Shown: in pieces, positions 44,539 through 52,178 of the stretch
Layout: each line of letters opens with the position of its first letter
Position numbering within the stretch: position 1 is the first letter of the stretch
Assembly: GCA_938036875.1 (NCBI GenBank)
Contig: CALHVX010000039.1
Span: 1-54,456 of the forward strand
DNA from: an uncultured Pseudomonadales bacterium
GTDB lineage: Bacteria; Pseudomonadota; Gammaproteobacteria; Pseudomonadales; Azotimanducaceae
Length of the DNA: 54,456 nt
Direction: 5' to 3'
The notes under the pieces: generated by a model
The model's input: only the letters and a program-made list of their open reading frames with translations
What the model was told of the DNA's origin: nothing
Database searches by the model: none
Made by a program: the position numbers and the translations under genes

Positions 44539-45272
44539 AAAAGATACTCATCATTGGTGCAACCTCGGCAATTGCTGAGCACTGCGCGCGACTCTGGGCC
44601 AAACGTGGGGCAAGTCTATTCTTAGTGGCGAGAAACTCGGGCCAACTTGAAACCATAGCCACAGACCTCGCTGTGCGAGGCGCGAGCAAGGTTGATTGCA
44701 TGGTCATGGATGCTAACGATCACAATGCCCACGAAGCGATGTTCGAAGCGGCGCATCTTGCATTGGATGGACTAGATTCGGTTTTGATCGCGCATGGCAC
44801 ATTGTCCGATCAAGCACAATGTGAGCTGAGCGTTGCTGAGACCCTATCCGAACTGCACACCAATGGCTTGTCGGTGGTGGCACTGCTTACCCTTTTAGCA
44901 AACCGCTTTGGTGCGCAAGGGGGCGGAAGCATTGGGGTCATCTCATCGGTAGCTGGTGATCGTGGTCGAGCAAGTAACTATGTCTATGGCAGCGCCAAAG
45001 CTTTGGTCACCGCTTTTACCTCGGGTATGCGGCAACGTCTTTCCAAAGCCAACGTGATGATCACAACGATCAAACCTGGATTTGTTGATACGCCCATGAC
45101 AGCCGCTTTTGACAAGGGATTGTTGTGGGCGAAACCAGATGCTGCGGCCGCCAGAATAGTTGTCGCCATGGATAAGCGAAAAGCGGTGGTTTACGTGCCG
45201 GCATTTTGGTGGTGGATCATGACTATCATCAAAGCGATACCCGAAGCCATTTTTTATCGCCGCCAACTTTAA
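44535..45272 (+). CDS. dprE2: DprE2-like SDR (keto-arabinose reductase)
   Basis: SDR of 245 aa predicted to reduce the 2'-keto intermediate to polyprenyl-phospho-D-arabinose with NADH. The cofactor loop is GATSAIAEHCARLWAKRG (8-25). The catalytic Ser is in ISSVAGDRGRASN (about 136-148) and Tyr/Lys in YGSAK (about 151-155). SSVAGDRxRxSN-VYGS-K is the pattern I remember for mycobacterial DprE2. It overlaps the dprE1 stop by 4 bp (ATGA), so the two are translated together, as expected for a two-enzyme epimerisation. Confidence 0.85.
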   Translation: MKKILIIGATSAIAEHCARLWAKRGASLFLVARNSGQLETIATDLAVRGASKVDCMVMDANDHNAHEAMFEAAHLALDGLDSVLIAHGTLSDQAQCELSVAETLSELHTNGLSVVALLTLLANRFGAQGGGSIGVISSVAGDRGRASNYVYGSAKALVTAFTSGMRQRLSKANVMITTIKPGFVDTPMTAAFDKGLLWAKPDAAAARIVVAMDKRKAVVYVPAFWWWIMTIIKAIPEAIFYRRQL

Positions 45273-45289
45273 CTGCAAGGATTCTTCTG

Positions 45290-46393
45290 GTGCCAACAAC
45301 GCGCGAATACACGGCTTTAGTGTTCACAGCTTTTTTGATTTTAGTAGTGGGGCTAGTTAAGCCTGGCTACAACTGGGATATGATTGGTTACGTTGCGGCC
45401 GCCCATCACTATGATGGTGTGGCTGGCGCCGAGCTCACCGAGCGAGTTTATACGGAGATAGCGGCTGAAGTTGGACCACAGCATTTTGAGCGGTTAACCC
45501 AAGGTGACTACGTTGGCACTGTGTATGCTGATCCAGAAAGCTTGGCACAACAGCTTCCGTTCTATACGCCGCGGCTAGCCTACATTGAACTGATGAGGGT
45601 GCTGAAGTTAGTTGGCATCAGTTATGCCCAATCTACTTACCTAATCAGTGCTGCCTTTGCTTTTGCTTCGATAATTCTGGTTGGCAGGCTATGTGTGATG
45701 CTTGGCGTATCGCTTTACTGGCTGCCGAGTATTGCATTTTTCGGTGGTTTTGCTGCCTTGCCGCGTTTATCAACCCCGGATGCTTTTGCTTGTTTTTTCT
45801 CGTTGTTGGCATTGTATTTTTTGGTGCGACGCAGCAAGTGGTTGTATTTGTGTATCGCGTTGCTGCCGCTGGTGCGAACGGATTTCATCATCTGCTCAGG
45901 GTTGTTGGCAATCTACACACTCTTCGCTGGTAATCGCCCGCTGACGGTAATCAGTGGGCTGGTGGCTTTGGCCAGCTACTTCTTGCTGAACAAAATCATG
46001 GGCAACTATGGATACTTGACGATCTTCAATTTTACTCTGATTGGGAATCACCCTTACCCAGCGACTATGCCCATTGCCACCGATTTCTCCGCCTATCTCA
46101 AGCCTTACCTTTCATCCATTGCGGTGACGTTAAAGCATCCCCAATCCGTGATCTACATCCTAGCGGTGTATTTGCTTTGGTTTCGTAAGGGCTACCAGAT
46201 GCTGAGCCCCCCTATGCAAGCGGCCCTTTGGATTAGTGTGTTGTTCATCCTGGCGCACTTGGCTTTGTTTCCCAGCTATCAAGAGCGGTTCTTGGCATTT
46301 GCCAACACGATGATTGCCGTCATCATGCTAGCCTGCCTATCTCAGGCGACGCGTGAGAACTTTAGCCGTCGTGGTTTAGGCGATTCGGCTTAG
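45290..46393 (+). CDS. Multipass membrane protein, GT-C-like glycosyltransferase candidate
   Basis: A 367-aa protein with roughly nine hydrophobic segments. GTG 45290 (AAGG upstream) is preferred: the open frame to 45206 overlaps dprE2 and its extra residues look random. After helix 1 comes KPGYNWDMIGYVAAAHHYDG, a short loop with acidic residues where GT-C enzymes carry their catalytic Asp, then a periplasmic segment before helix 2. No database family is certain. As last gene of the operon it is a good candidate for the enzyme that transfers arabinose from the lipid carrier to a periplasmic acceptor; this is inference from fold-like features and position. Confidence 0.65.
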   Translation: MPTTREYTALVFTAFLILVVGLVKPGYNWDMIGYVAAAHHYDGVAGAELTERVYTEIAAEVGPQHFERLTQGDYVGTVYADPESLAQQLPFYTPRLAYIELMRVLKLVGISYAQSTYLISAAFAFASIILVGRLCVMLGVSLYWLPSIAFFGGFAALPRLSTPDAFACFFSLLALYFLVRRSKWLYLCIALLPLVRTDFIICSGLLAIYTLFAGNRPLTVISGLVALASYFLLNKIMGNYGYLTIFNFTLIGNHPYPATMPIATDFSAYLKPYLSSIAVTLKHPQSVIYILAVYLLWFRKGYQMLSPPMQAALWISVLFILAHLALFPSYQERFLAFANTMIAVIMLACLSQATRENFSRRGLGDSA

Positions 46394-46473
46394 GCTGCAA
46401 TTTTTGGGAAGCTAGCGTAGCAGTGCCTTAGTAGGGTAGATTTTGGGGTTGGGATAATCTATCGGGGTTTAGG

Positions 46474-47937
46474 GTGGGAAAGAACGAAGTATTACCAAAG
46501 CGCACTATCTACGCGCACGGCACTTTGGGCCTACCTTTGGCGGTTATTGGGTATCCATTATCCATCTGGATCCCTGCGCATTATTCCGGTGGTCTCGGGA
46601 TAAGCCTAGCGGCGGTAGGCACTATACTGATGCTAGCCCGTCTTACCGATGTACTCACAGACCCAATCATTGGTGATTTGTCTGATCGCTGGCAAACCCG
46701 ATTTGGTCGACGCCGGCCTTGGCTCATCATGGGTACCCCGGTAATGATGTTGGGGGCGTATAAGCTCTTTGTCCCGGATCCCGGGGTCGGCATGTTGTAC
46801 TTCTTAACCTGGCTGGCCATTTTCTTTGTGGGCAGCACCATGATCTTGCTGCCACATCGAGCTTGGGGTGCAGAGCTCTCACCGGATTATCATCAACGCA
46901 GTCGGGTAACCGCCGCGCGAGAAATTTATGTACTAATCGGCTTAATGGTTGCCGCTGCGGTACCTATGATCATTGAGATTCGGGCCGACGGCGGTACCGG
47001 AGTAGGCGAGGTGTTCAAAACCTTGTGGCAAGACGCGGTGGGTGCCTTCGCTGGTGATTTCGGTGAAAAAAAGGTGGTCGATCGTGCCACCCTAACCGGG
47101 CCTGTTTTGCAGGGCTTGGCGTTCACCGTTATGTTGGCCTTGCCAATCTGCGCCTCTATCGTGTTGATCTTTGTAAAAGAACCGAAGGTTGCGTCAACCG
47201 AAGCTCGGCCGAGCTTTAAAGATGGGTTGCGGCTAGTGCGTAAGAATGGCCCCATGATGCGTGTGCTCATGATTGCCGTGCTGGTGTATTTTGGTGAGTC
47301 GTTTCGGAACGCGGTATCGCTCTTCTTTATCCGAGACATAGTGGGTGTGCCGACCATCGGAGCAGCCTATTTTTTCTACTTTATTGCGGCGCTTGGCGCG
47401 ATTCCTTTTTGGCTTTGGCTTGGTCGAAAAATTGGCAAGCATCGCGCGTTCATGTTTACCTTGATTACTGTTGCCTGTGTTAGCGCCTGCAACCTGTTGC
47501 TGGATTACGGTGACTACCTTGCGTTTTTCTTGCTCTTTATCGTGAAAGGGTTTTGCTTTGGCGGGTTGCAATTCTTGCCGGTAGCGATGGTTGCTGATGT
47601 CGTTGATGTGGATGCCGCCAAATCCGGTGGCGGTCGAGCCGGCACCTATTTTGCATTCTTGGGTTTCAGCGAAAAGCTGGCCATTGCGTTTGGTACCGGT
47701 GCCTCTTTGAACATTGTTGGCTTGTTGGGTTTTGATCCCTCTGGTGGGGTTGCCGCTAGCACGGAGATCGGCGTGCAATCTCTCAGGTTGGTTTACTGTT
47801 TGGGTCCCGTAGTCTTTTACGGCATGGCTCTTAAGCTTATCTGGAATTACCCGCTGACCCCGGAGCGCCATGCGCGGTTTCGTGAGCGCCTGGAGCGTCG
47901 TGCGGCGCGGCTTGCCGTTAAGGCTAATACAAGCTAG
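46474..47937 (+). CDS. GPH-family MFS transporter (MelB-like)
   Basis: Twelve-helix sodium or proton symporter of the glycoside-pentoside-hexuronide family, 487 aa. Landmarks are LARLTDVLTDPIIGDLSDRW (helix 2 cation-site region with Asp residues), the loop RFGRRRPWLIMG, and SRVTAAREIYVLIG. Cytoplasmic face has VKEPKVAS. GTG start with a weak ribosome site. It follows the arabinose-type operon by 80 bp but has its own gap, and substrate is unknown; it may take up a sugar or related solute. Confidence 0.9.
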   Translation: MGKNEVLPKRTIYAHGTLGLPLAVIGYPLSIWIPAHYSGGLGISLAAVGTILMLARLTDVLTDPIIGDLSDRWQTRFGRRRPWLIMGTPVMMLGAYKLFVPDPGVGMLYFLTWLAIFFVGSTMILLPHRAWGAELSPDYHQRSRVTAAREIYVLIGLMVAAAVPMIIEIRADGGTGVGEVFKTLWQDAVGAFAGDFGEKKVVDRATLTGPVLQGLAFTVMLALPICASIVLIFVKEPKVASTEARPSFKDGLRLVRKNGPMMRVLMIAVLVYFGESFRNAVSLFFIRDIVGVPTIGAAYFFYFIAALGAIPFWLWLGRKIGKHRAFMFTLITVACVSACNLLLDYGDYLAFFLLFIVKGFCFGGLQFLPVAMVADVVDVDAAKSGGGRAGTYFAFLGFSEKLAIAFGTGASLNIVGLLGFDPSGGVAASTEIGVQSLRLVYCLGPVVFYGMALKLIWNYPLTPERHARFRERLERRAARLAVKANTS

Positions 47938-47958
47938 CGGTTGTGCTAGGCTCAGCGC

Positions 47959-48144
47959 ATGAACCAAACCCAAACTCTAGAAGAACGTATCGATGCTCAA
48001 GAGCAATGGACCTTTCGTGAATGTGTGGGGCTTGCGAGTGAGTTTCAAGTCAGAACACGTATGGTGGTGGTGACCGTTCTTGCGCGAGGCAAGAGCTACA
48101 GTGAGAAAGCGCCGGAAGAACCCGGCGAAAACACTGGAAGTTAA
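47959..48144 (+). CDS. 61-aa hypothetical protein
   Basis: A small soluble protein. It begins MNQTQTLEERIDAQEQ and continues WTFRECVGLASEFQVRTRMV with a C-terminal GKSYSEKAPEEPGE. The middle segment is a predicted strand-helix mix, the tail acidic. I do not recognise a family. It sits in a 270-bp gap between the transporter and the TIR gene on the same strand, and its codon use looks like its neighbours, which favours a real gene. Function unknown. Confidence 0.5.
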   Translation: MNQTQTLEERIDAQEQWTFRECVGLASEFQVRTRMVVVTVLARGKSYSEKAPEEPGENTGS

Positions 48145-48209
48145 GCCTCTATGAACTCTGATGCGAATGGGGTTAATCTACTAATGGCTGCTGTTTGGAG
48201 TTGCTTGGT

Positions 48210-49817
48210 ATGACAGCACGGCAATTGTTCATGAGCTATTCGCGCAAAGACAAAACCTTTGCACAGACGCTGGCGTCTGATTTGCGCGCTTCTGGCATGG
48301 ACGTCTGGGTCGACCTGGAAAGTATTCCTACCGGTACCCGTTGGGATAATCAAATTGAGCAAGGCATTGATACCTGTGATGATCTGCTGGTTATCCTCTC
48401 AGAAAATTCAGCTCGATCCGACGTTGTGCTGGACGAAGTTAACTATGCCCTTGAGACCAAGAAGCGCGTTCTACCCATCTTGCTTGGCGAATGTAAGGTT
48501 CCGATGCGGCTTCGGCGTTTGGAATCGCTGCGTTTAGGTACCGACTATCAATCGCTGCTAGAACGTTTGCTGCTAGAGATTCAAAACGGCTCCAATTCGG
48601 ATGCGCTAGTTGACCCTACCTATCGGGTCGCCGGCCAACGGTACATTCCGGCAATTGCCGTGTTGCCATTTGCGGTCTTGGGTGCCCAAGAAACCGATCT
48701 GGTCCTTAGCGACGGCTTGCTTACCGAAGTGGTGAACGCTATTTCGACCAACCAAGACCTGTTTATTATTTCTAGCGCAACAACACGGGGTTATCGAGAC
48801 AGCACTTTGTCTAGCGCCGACATTGCATCGGAGCTGCGAGTCAATTATTTGGTCTCTGGCCAACTCACCACAATCGGAGATCAGCTCCGTGTGAGTTGTG
48901 AGCTAAGCGATGCTAAAAGCCATGGCGTGGTATGGAGCCAGTCGTTTCAGCGAAATGTAACCGACGTGTTTTCTGTGCAAGACGAGATTGCTGCTGCCAT
49001 TGCTCATCAATTGCAGCGAGGGGTTGGCGGGCAGGAACGTAAGCGGGTGGTAAGCAAACCACCGGGTAGCCTCACGGCTTGGGAGATGGTGGTACAGGCG
49101 TTGTACTACGGCTGGTCTGAACAGTGGATGAAGGATTCGATCCAGATGTTGCGGCGCGCCATTGAGTTGGACCCCTTGCTTGCAGAAGGTCATGCGTTGC
49201 TAGCCGCTCGGTTGGCCTACATGGTTTGGTTCGGGGATTTTGCTGCGGTGGCTGAGTCGTTGCGTTGTGCTGAGCGGGCGCTGAGCCTTGCACCAGATAA
49301 TGCCAACGTGTTGGTTTGTAGCTCGGTTGCTCTCAACAGCAACGGACAGGCCGATCAGGCGTTGGCTCTAGTGCAGCGTGCGGTGGAGATCAATCCAAAC
49401 TTAGCCGATGCATGGGCCTACTACGGATTGTATCTTGCGGTGCGCAGGGAAAACGAAGAAGCGTTGGAGATGCTGGACTACGCGCTTGAGCTGAGTCCGA
49501 AAGATCCAGTGCGTTACCTTTGGTACTCGCATAAGGTGATTTGTTATGCCAATGACGGAGACTACGAGCAAGCGTTGGTCGCTTGCAAAGAGTCTACCCG
49601 GCTGCACGATCAATGGTTTTGGTCGATTATGGCCCAAGCTCAAGCGGAAGCGATGTTGGGGCAGCATCAAGCAGCCCGGCAAAGTTGGGAGCGTGCGCAA
49701 GCGTTAAACCCAGCGGTCTCTATGACCAGCTTTCCGGTTTGGCTTGCCGCATCGGCCCTTGATTCAACACAGCAACAGCAAGTGATACAAGCACTGACTG
49801 ACGCCGGCTGTACTTAG
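48210..49817 (+). CDS. TIR domain protein with TolB-like and TPR domains
   Basis: A 535-aa cytoplasmic protein. Residues 1-125 are a TIR_2 domain: RQLFMSYSRKDKTFAQTLAS, DVWVDLESIPTG, DLLVILSENSARSDVVLDEV; E76 in LDEVNYAL stands where the catalytic Glu of TIR NADases lies. Residues about 147-285 match the TolB-like domain of cyclase and CadC-type proteins (IAVLPFAVLGAQ, LSDGLLTEVVNAI, VSGQLTTIGDQLRVSCELSD). TPR helices follow to the end (ELDPLLAEGHALLAARL, SLAPDNANVL, EINPNLADAWAYYG, ELSPKDPVRY). ATG 48210 is preferred over TTG 48195. Function may be sensing and NAD-related signalling; not proven. Confidence 0.87.
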   Translation: MTARQLFMSYSRKDKTFAQTLASDLRASGMDVWVDLESIPTGTRWDNQIEQGIDTCDDLLVILSENSARSDVVLDEVNYALETKKRVLPILLGECKVPMRLRRLESLRLGTDYQSLLERLLLEIQNGSNSDALVDPTYRVAGQRYIPAIAVLPFAVLGAQETDLVLSDGLLTEVVNAISTNQDLFIISSATTRGYRDSTLSSADIASELRVNYLVSGQLTTIGDQLRVSCELSDAKSHGVVWSQSFQRNVTDVFSVQDEIAAAIAHQLQRGVGGQERKRVVSKPPGSLTAWEMVVQALYYGWSEQWMKDSIQMLRRAIELDPLLAEGHALLAARLAYMVWFGDFAAVAESLRCAERALSLAPDNANVLVCSSVALNSNGQADQALALVQRAVEINPNLADAWAYYGLYLAVRRENEEALEMLDYALELSPKDPVRYLWYSHKVICYANDGDYEQALVACKESTRLHDQWFWSIMAQAQAEAMLGQHQAARQSWERAQALNPAVSMTSFPVWLAASALDSTQQQQVIQALTDAGCT

Positions 49818-49853
49818 CTGCACTTAGCTGATGTTTAGTCTTGCCATTCACCT

Positions 49854-50843
49854 TTAAGGCACCGATTGCCCTAAAAGGCGCTTACCAAACATCAGCCATA
49901 GCGTCAGCGCCACACTGACCACAAGGCTAGCCGCCACGCCGATCACCAAGGCGGTTGAAGCCGAGCTAGCCAGGTAAAATAGATACAAGAACCCACAAAC
50001 GAGGACAATGGAGAGGGTGGCAATTAACGCCCACCAGTCAACACGGTAATCGCGCCGCTCTTTGCCCGCCTTAAACAACGCGACAACCCCGAAGAACATC
50101 AAGGTGCCAAGAATAGCCCATCCCCAAATGCCTAGGTCGATGGTTAGAAAGCGTCCCAAGAGCAGTAAAAACAGAGCAACAGATGCCGTCATGGCGCCCA
50201 GCAGGGCGGCCAGCTGAGCGCTGGTTGACGAGGTGAAGGTGCTGCGCTGGGCGATCAGCAAGAAGGTGGCAAAGACCGCTACCACTAAAAACCAGCCGTA
50301 GAAATTTTGTATAGGTACGCCGAACCAAAAGTGGTTAGGTGTGTCGGGTATACACCATACCCAATAGCCGACCCCTTCAGCGGCGCCTGCAGCGGTTGCT
50401 GCTAGGCAGTCGTCTCCAAGCGTGGTAATTAGGCGAGAGGAAGCCGCAATAGGATCCAAAGCGAAGTCTAAGATGACCGCAAGCATCGCGAATAAAGGGG
50501 GGAGCCAGACCCAACTGAGATTTAGCCGTTCCCCCAGCCGCATCAGGCAAAAGATGATAATGGCCCAATCCACTGCAATGACCAAGGGTACGTCTTTGCC
50601 GGTGGTGCCAAAGAAGTCGAGAATGACCGGGCTCACGGCGGTGATGACCAACAAAAAGTCGCCATAGTAATAGCCGTGACCGTCACGCACGCCAAACAGC
50701 TCAATGGTTGCGGTGGTGACAATAGCCACAAAAAAGGTGATTAGGTGAAAGCGATTTGGGTCCCGCGCTAGTTTCCAGATGATGGCCAGTGCGATGGCAT
50801 AGCTGGCCAGTTCGAATACCAAGTTTTCAAACGGAATTGTCAT
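49854..50843 (-). CDS. Carotenoid biosynthesis (CruF/DUF422) family membrane protein
   Basis: A 329-aa integral membrane protein with about eight helices. The family pattern is visible: TIELFGVRDGHGYYYGDFLL (about 45-64), ILDFALDPIAASS (about 124-136), WVWCIPDTPNHFWFGVPIQN (about 160-179) and FYGWFLV. CruF members are 1',2'-hydratases of carotenoids, but many homologues lie away from carotenoid genes and have no known activity, as here. It is divergent from the Gfo/Idh gene. Confidence 0.82.
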   Translation of the reverse strand: MTIPFENLVFELASYAIALAIIWKLARDPNRFHLITFFVAIVTTATIELFGVRDGHGYYYGDFLLVITAVSPVILDFFGTTGKDVPLVIAVDWAIIIFCLMRLGERLNLSWVWLPPLFAMLAVILDFALDPIAASSRLITTLGDDCLAATAAGAAEGVGYWVWCIPDTPNHFWFGVPIQNFYGWFLVVAVFATFLLIAQRSTFTSSTSAQLAALLGAMTASVALFLLLLGRFLTIDLGIWGWAILGTLMFFGVVALFKAGKERRDYRVDWWALIATLSIVLVCGFLYLFYLASSASTALVIGVAASLVVSVALTLWLMFGKRLLGQSVP

Positions 50844-51029
50844 ATTTGTATCCTAGCGCTCAACAAAATTGAATTATGCTGTCTGTCTGTCTGGCTTGCA
50901 GTATCTGCAGTCACAGGCTCTGCGGTAGTAAACACCAAATTTGGCCGCAATCCAGTCGTGTAACTGACACAACGCGTTGCAAACTCTAACTGAGAGACCA
51001 GAGGTTTTTTCTGGCAGCAAGGAATGGGC

Positions 51030-52043
51030 ATGACACTCAAACTAGGACACAAGCTACGCATTGGGCTGCTCGGGGCATCCAAGATAGCGCCAACAGCGGT
51101 GATTCATCCAGCGCTCGCGGTTCCCCGGGTTAAGGTTACTGGGGTTGCCGCGCGTGACCCTGCTCGAGGTCAAGCCTTTGCCGACGCGCATGGTATTGAG
51201 ACCTGCCACCCTAGCTATGCCTCGCTCGTGGCCGCAGAAGACGTGGACCTAGTGTATTGCGCGCTACCGGTCAGCCATCACGCGGTATGGACCATCAAAG
51301 CGCTTGAGGCGGGCAAACATGTGCTGTGCGAAAAGCCCTTTGCCATGAATCTAGCGGAAGCAACGCGCATGCAGGATGCCGCCAAGGCTAACCAGCGACG
51401 CGTTATTGAAGCCTTTCACTATAGCCATCATCCCGCATTTCAGCGCTGCTTGAGTTGGGTTGAATCCGGCTTGATTGGCCCGATAACGCGGCTGCAGGGG
51501 CAATTCAACGTCTCTATTCCCATCGATGGGGTGGAGATTCGATCGATAGCGGCGCTTGGTGGCGGTGCCATGATGGACCTAGGCTGCTATCCATTGCACT
51601 GGGTTCAAGCGCTAATGGGTGGCCCGCCCACCTCGGTAACAGCCACCGGTGTGCTGACTGACACTGGGGTTGATCAAAGTATCGCCGCGCAGCTTCAGTT
51701 CAGCTCTGGGGCAGTTGCTGAGATAACCACCGATATGGGGCCAGCAGCGACACTGCAAGCCAGGCTGAGCATTCAAGGTGAGCTGGGCAGCATTGAATTT
51801 GTGAATCCACTGGCGCCCCATCTTGGGGCCAGCTTGCGGGCTAAGGTGGGTGGGCAGGTTCATGAGGCTGAGATCAGCTCATTGAGTACCTATGCGTACC
51901 AGCTCAGCGATGTGGCCGATGCGTTGTTTGCAGGGGCGGCTTTGGTCAATGAAGGTGAGCGGGTTCTCCAGCAGCAGGCGACTTTGGATTCGGTTTATGC
52001 CGCTGCCGGGTTTGCCCAGCTCAGAGAATCTACCTTTCCCTAA
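51030..52043 (+). CDS. Gfo/Idh/MocA family oxidoreductase
   Basis: NAD(P)-dependent oxidoreductase, 337 aa. The Rossmann N terminus has RIGLLGASKIAPTAVIHPAL (about 8-27) and AARDPARGQAFADAHGI; the EKP motif is in GKHVLCEKPFAMN (about 92-104) and the C-terminal domain has GGGAMMDLGCYPLHW (about 176-190). ATG 51030 is chosen since AAGGA lies 6 bases upstream; ATG 51024 touches that site directly. Substrates of this family are sugars, inositols and dihydrodiols; none can be inferred. A small hairpin (CCAGA/TCTGG, 50998-51014) precedes the ribosome site. Confidence 0.88.
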   Translation: MTLKLGHKLRIGLLGASKIAPTAVIHPALAVPRVKVTGVAARDPARGQAFADAHGIETCHPSYASLVAAEDVDLVYCALPVSHHAVWTIKALEAGKHVLCEKPFAMNLAEATRMQDAAKANQRRVIEAFHYSHHPAFQRCLSWVESGLIGPITRLQGQFNVSIPIDGVEIRSIAALGGGAMMDLGCYPLHWVQALMGGPPTSVTATGVLTDTGVDQSIAAQLQFSSGAVAEITTDMGPAATLQARLSIQGELGSIEFVNPLAPHLGASLRAKVGGQVHEAEISSLSTYAYQLSDVADALFAGAALVNEGERVLQQQATLDSVYAAAGFAQLRESTFP

Positions 52044-52074
52044 AATATTCATATTTTACAGTCTCTTAAGTGAC
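52041..52074. promoter_or_regulatory. Two adjacent palindromes after the Gfo/Idh gene
   Basis: TAAAATAT-TC-ATATTTTA (52041-52058), which includes the stop codon of the upstream gene, and GTCTCTTAAGTGAC (52061-52074, 12 of 14 bases symmetric). They lie about 105-140 bp before the acyl-CoA ligase start and could be an AT-rich terminator or operator sites for that gene. Confidence 0.35.
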
Positions 52075-52178
52075 CTATCTCAAAAAGTGTTTGGACTTGA
52101 GGTATTTGCCACCAAGGGGGCTGGCATGGTCCAATTCCGGGGTTACTTTCTTATTTAGCTAGGGGTTAGGGGCGAATT

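Noticed and set aside
47233..47973. A 246-aa minus-strand frame opposite the GPH transporter
   Set aside because: It is antisense to clear MFS motifs, very Lys/Gln/Arg rich, and has no recognisable domain.
50880..50893. Short CTGT microsatellite upstream of the CruF-like gene as a phase-variation tract
   Set aside because: Only about three and a half units, outside a coding frame; too short to expect frequent slippage.
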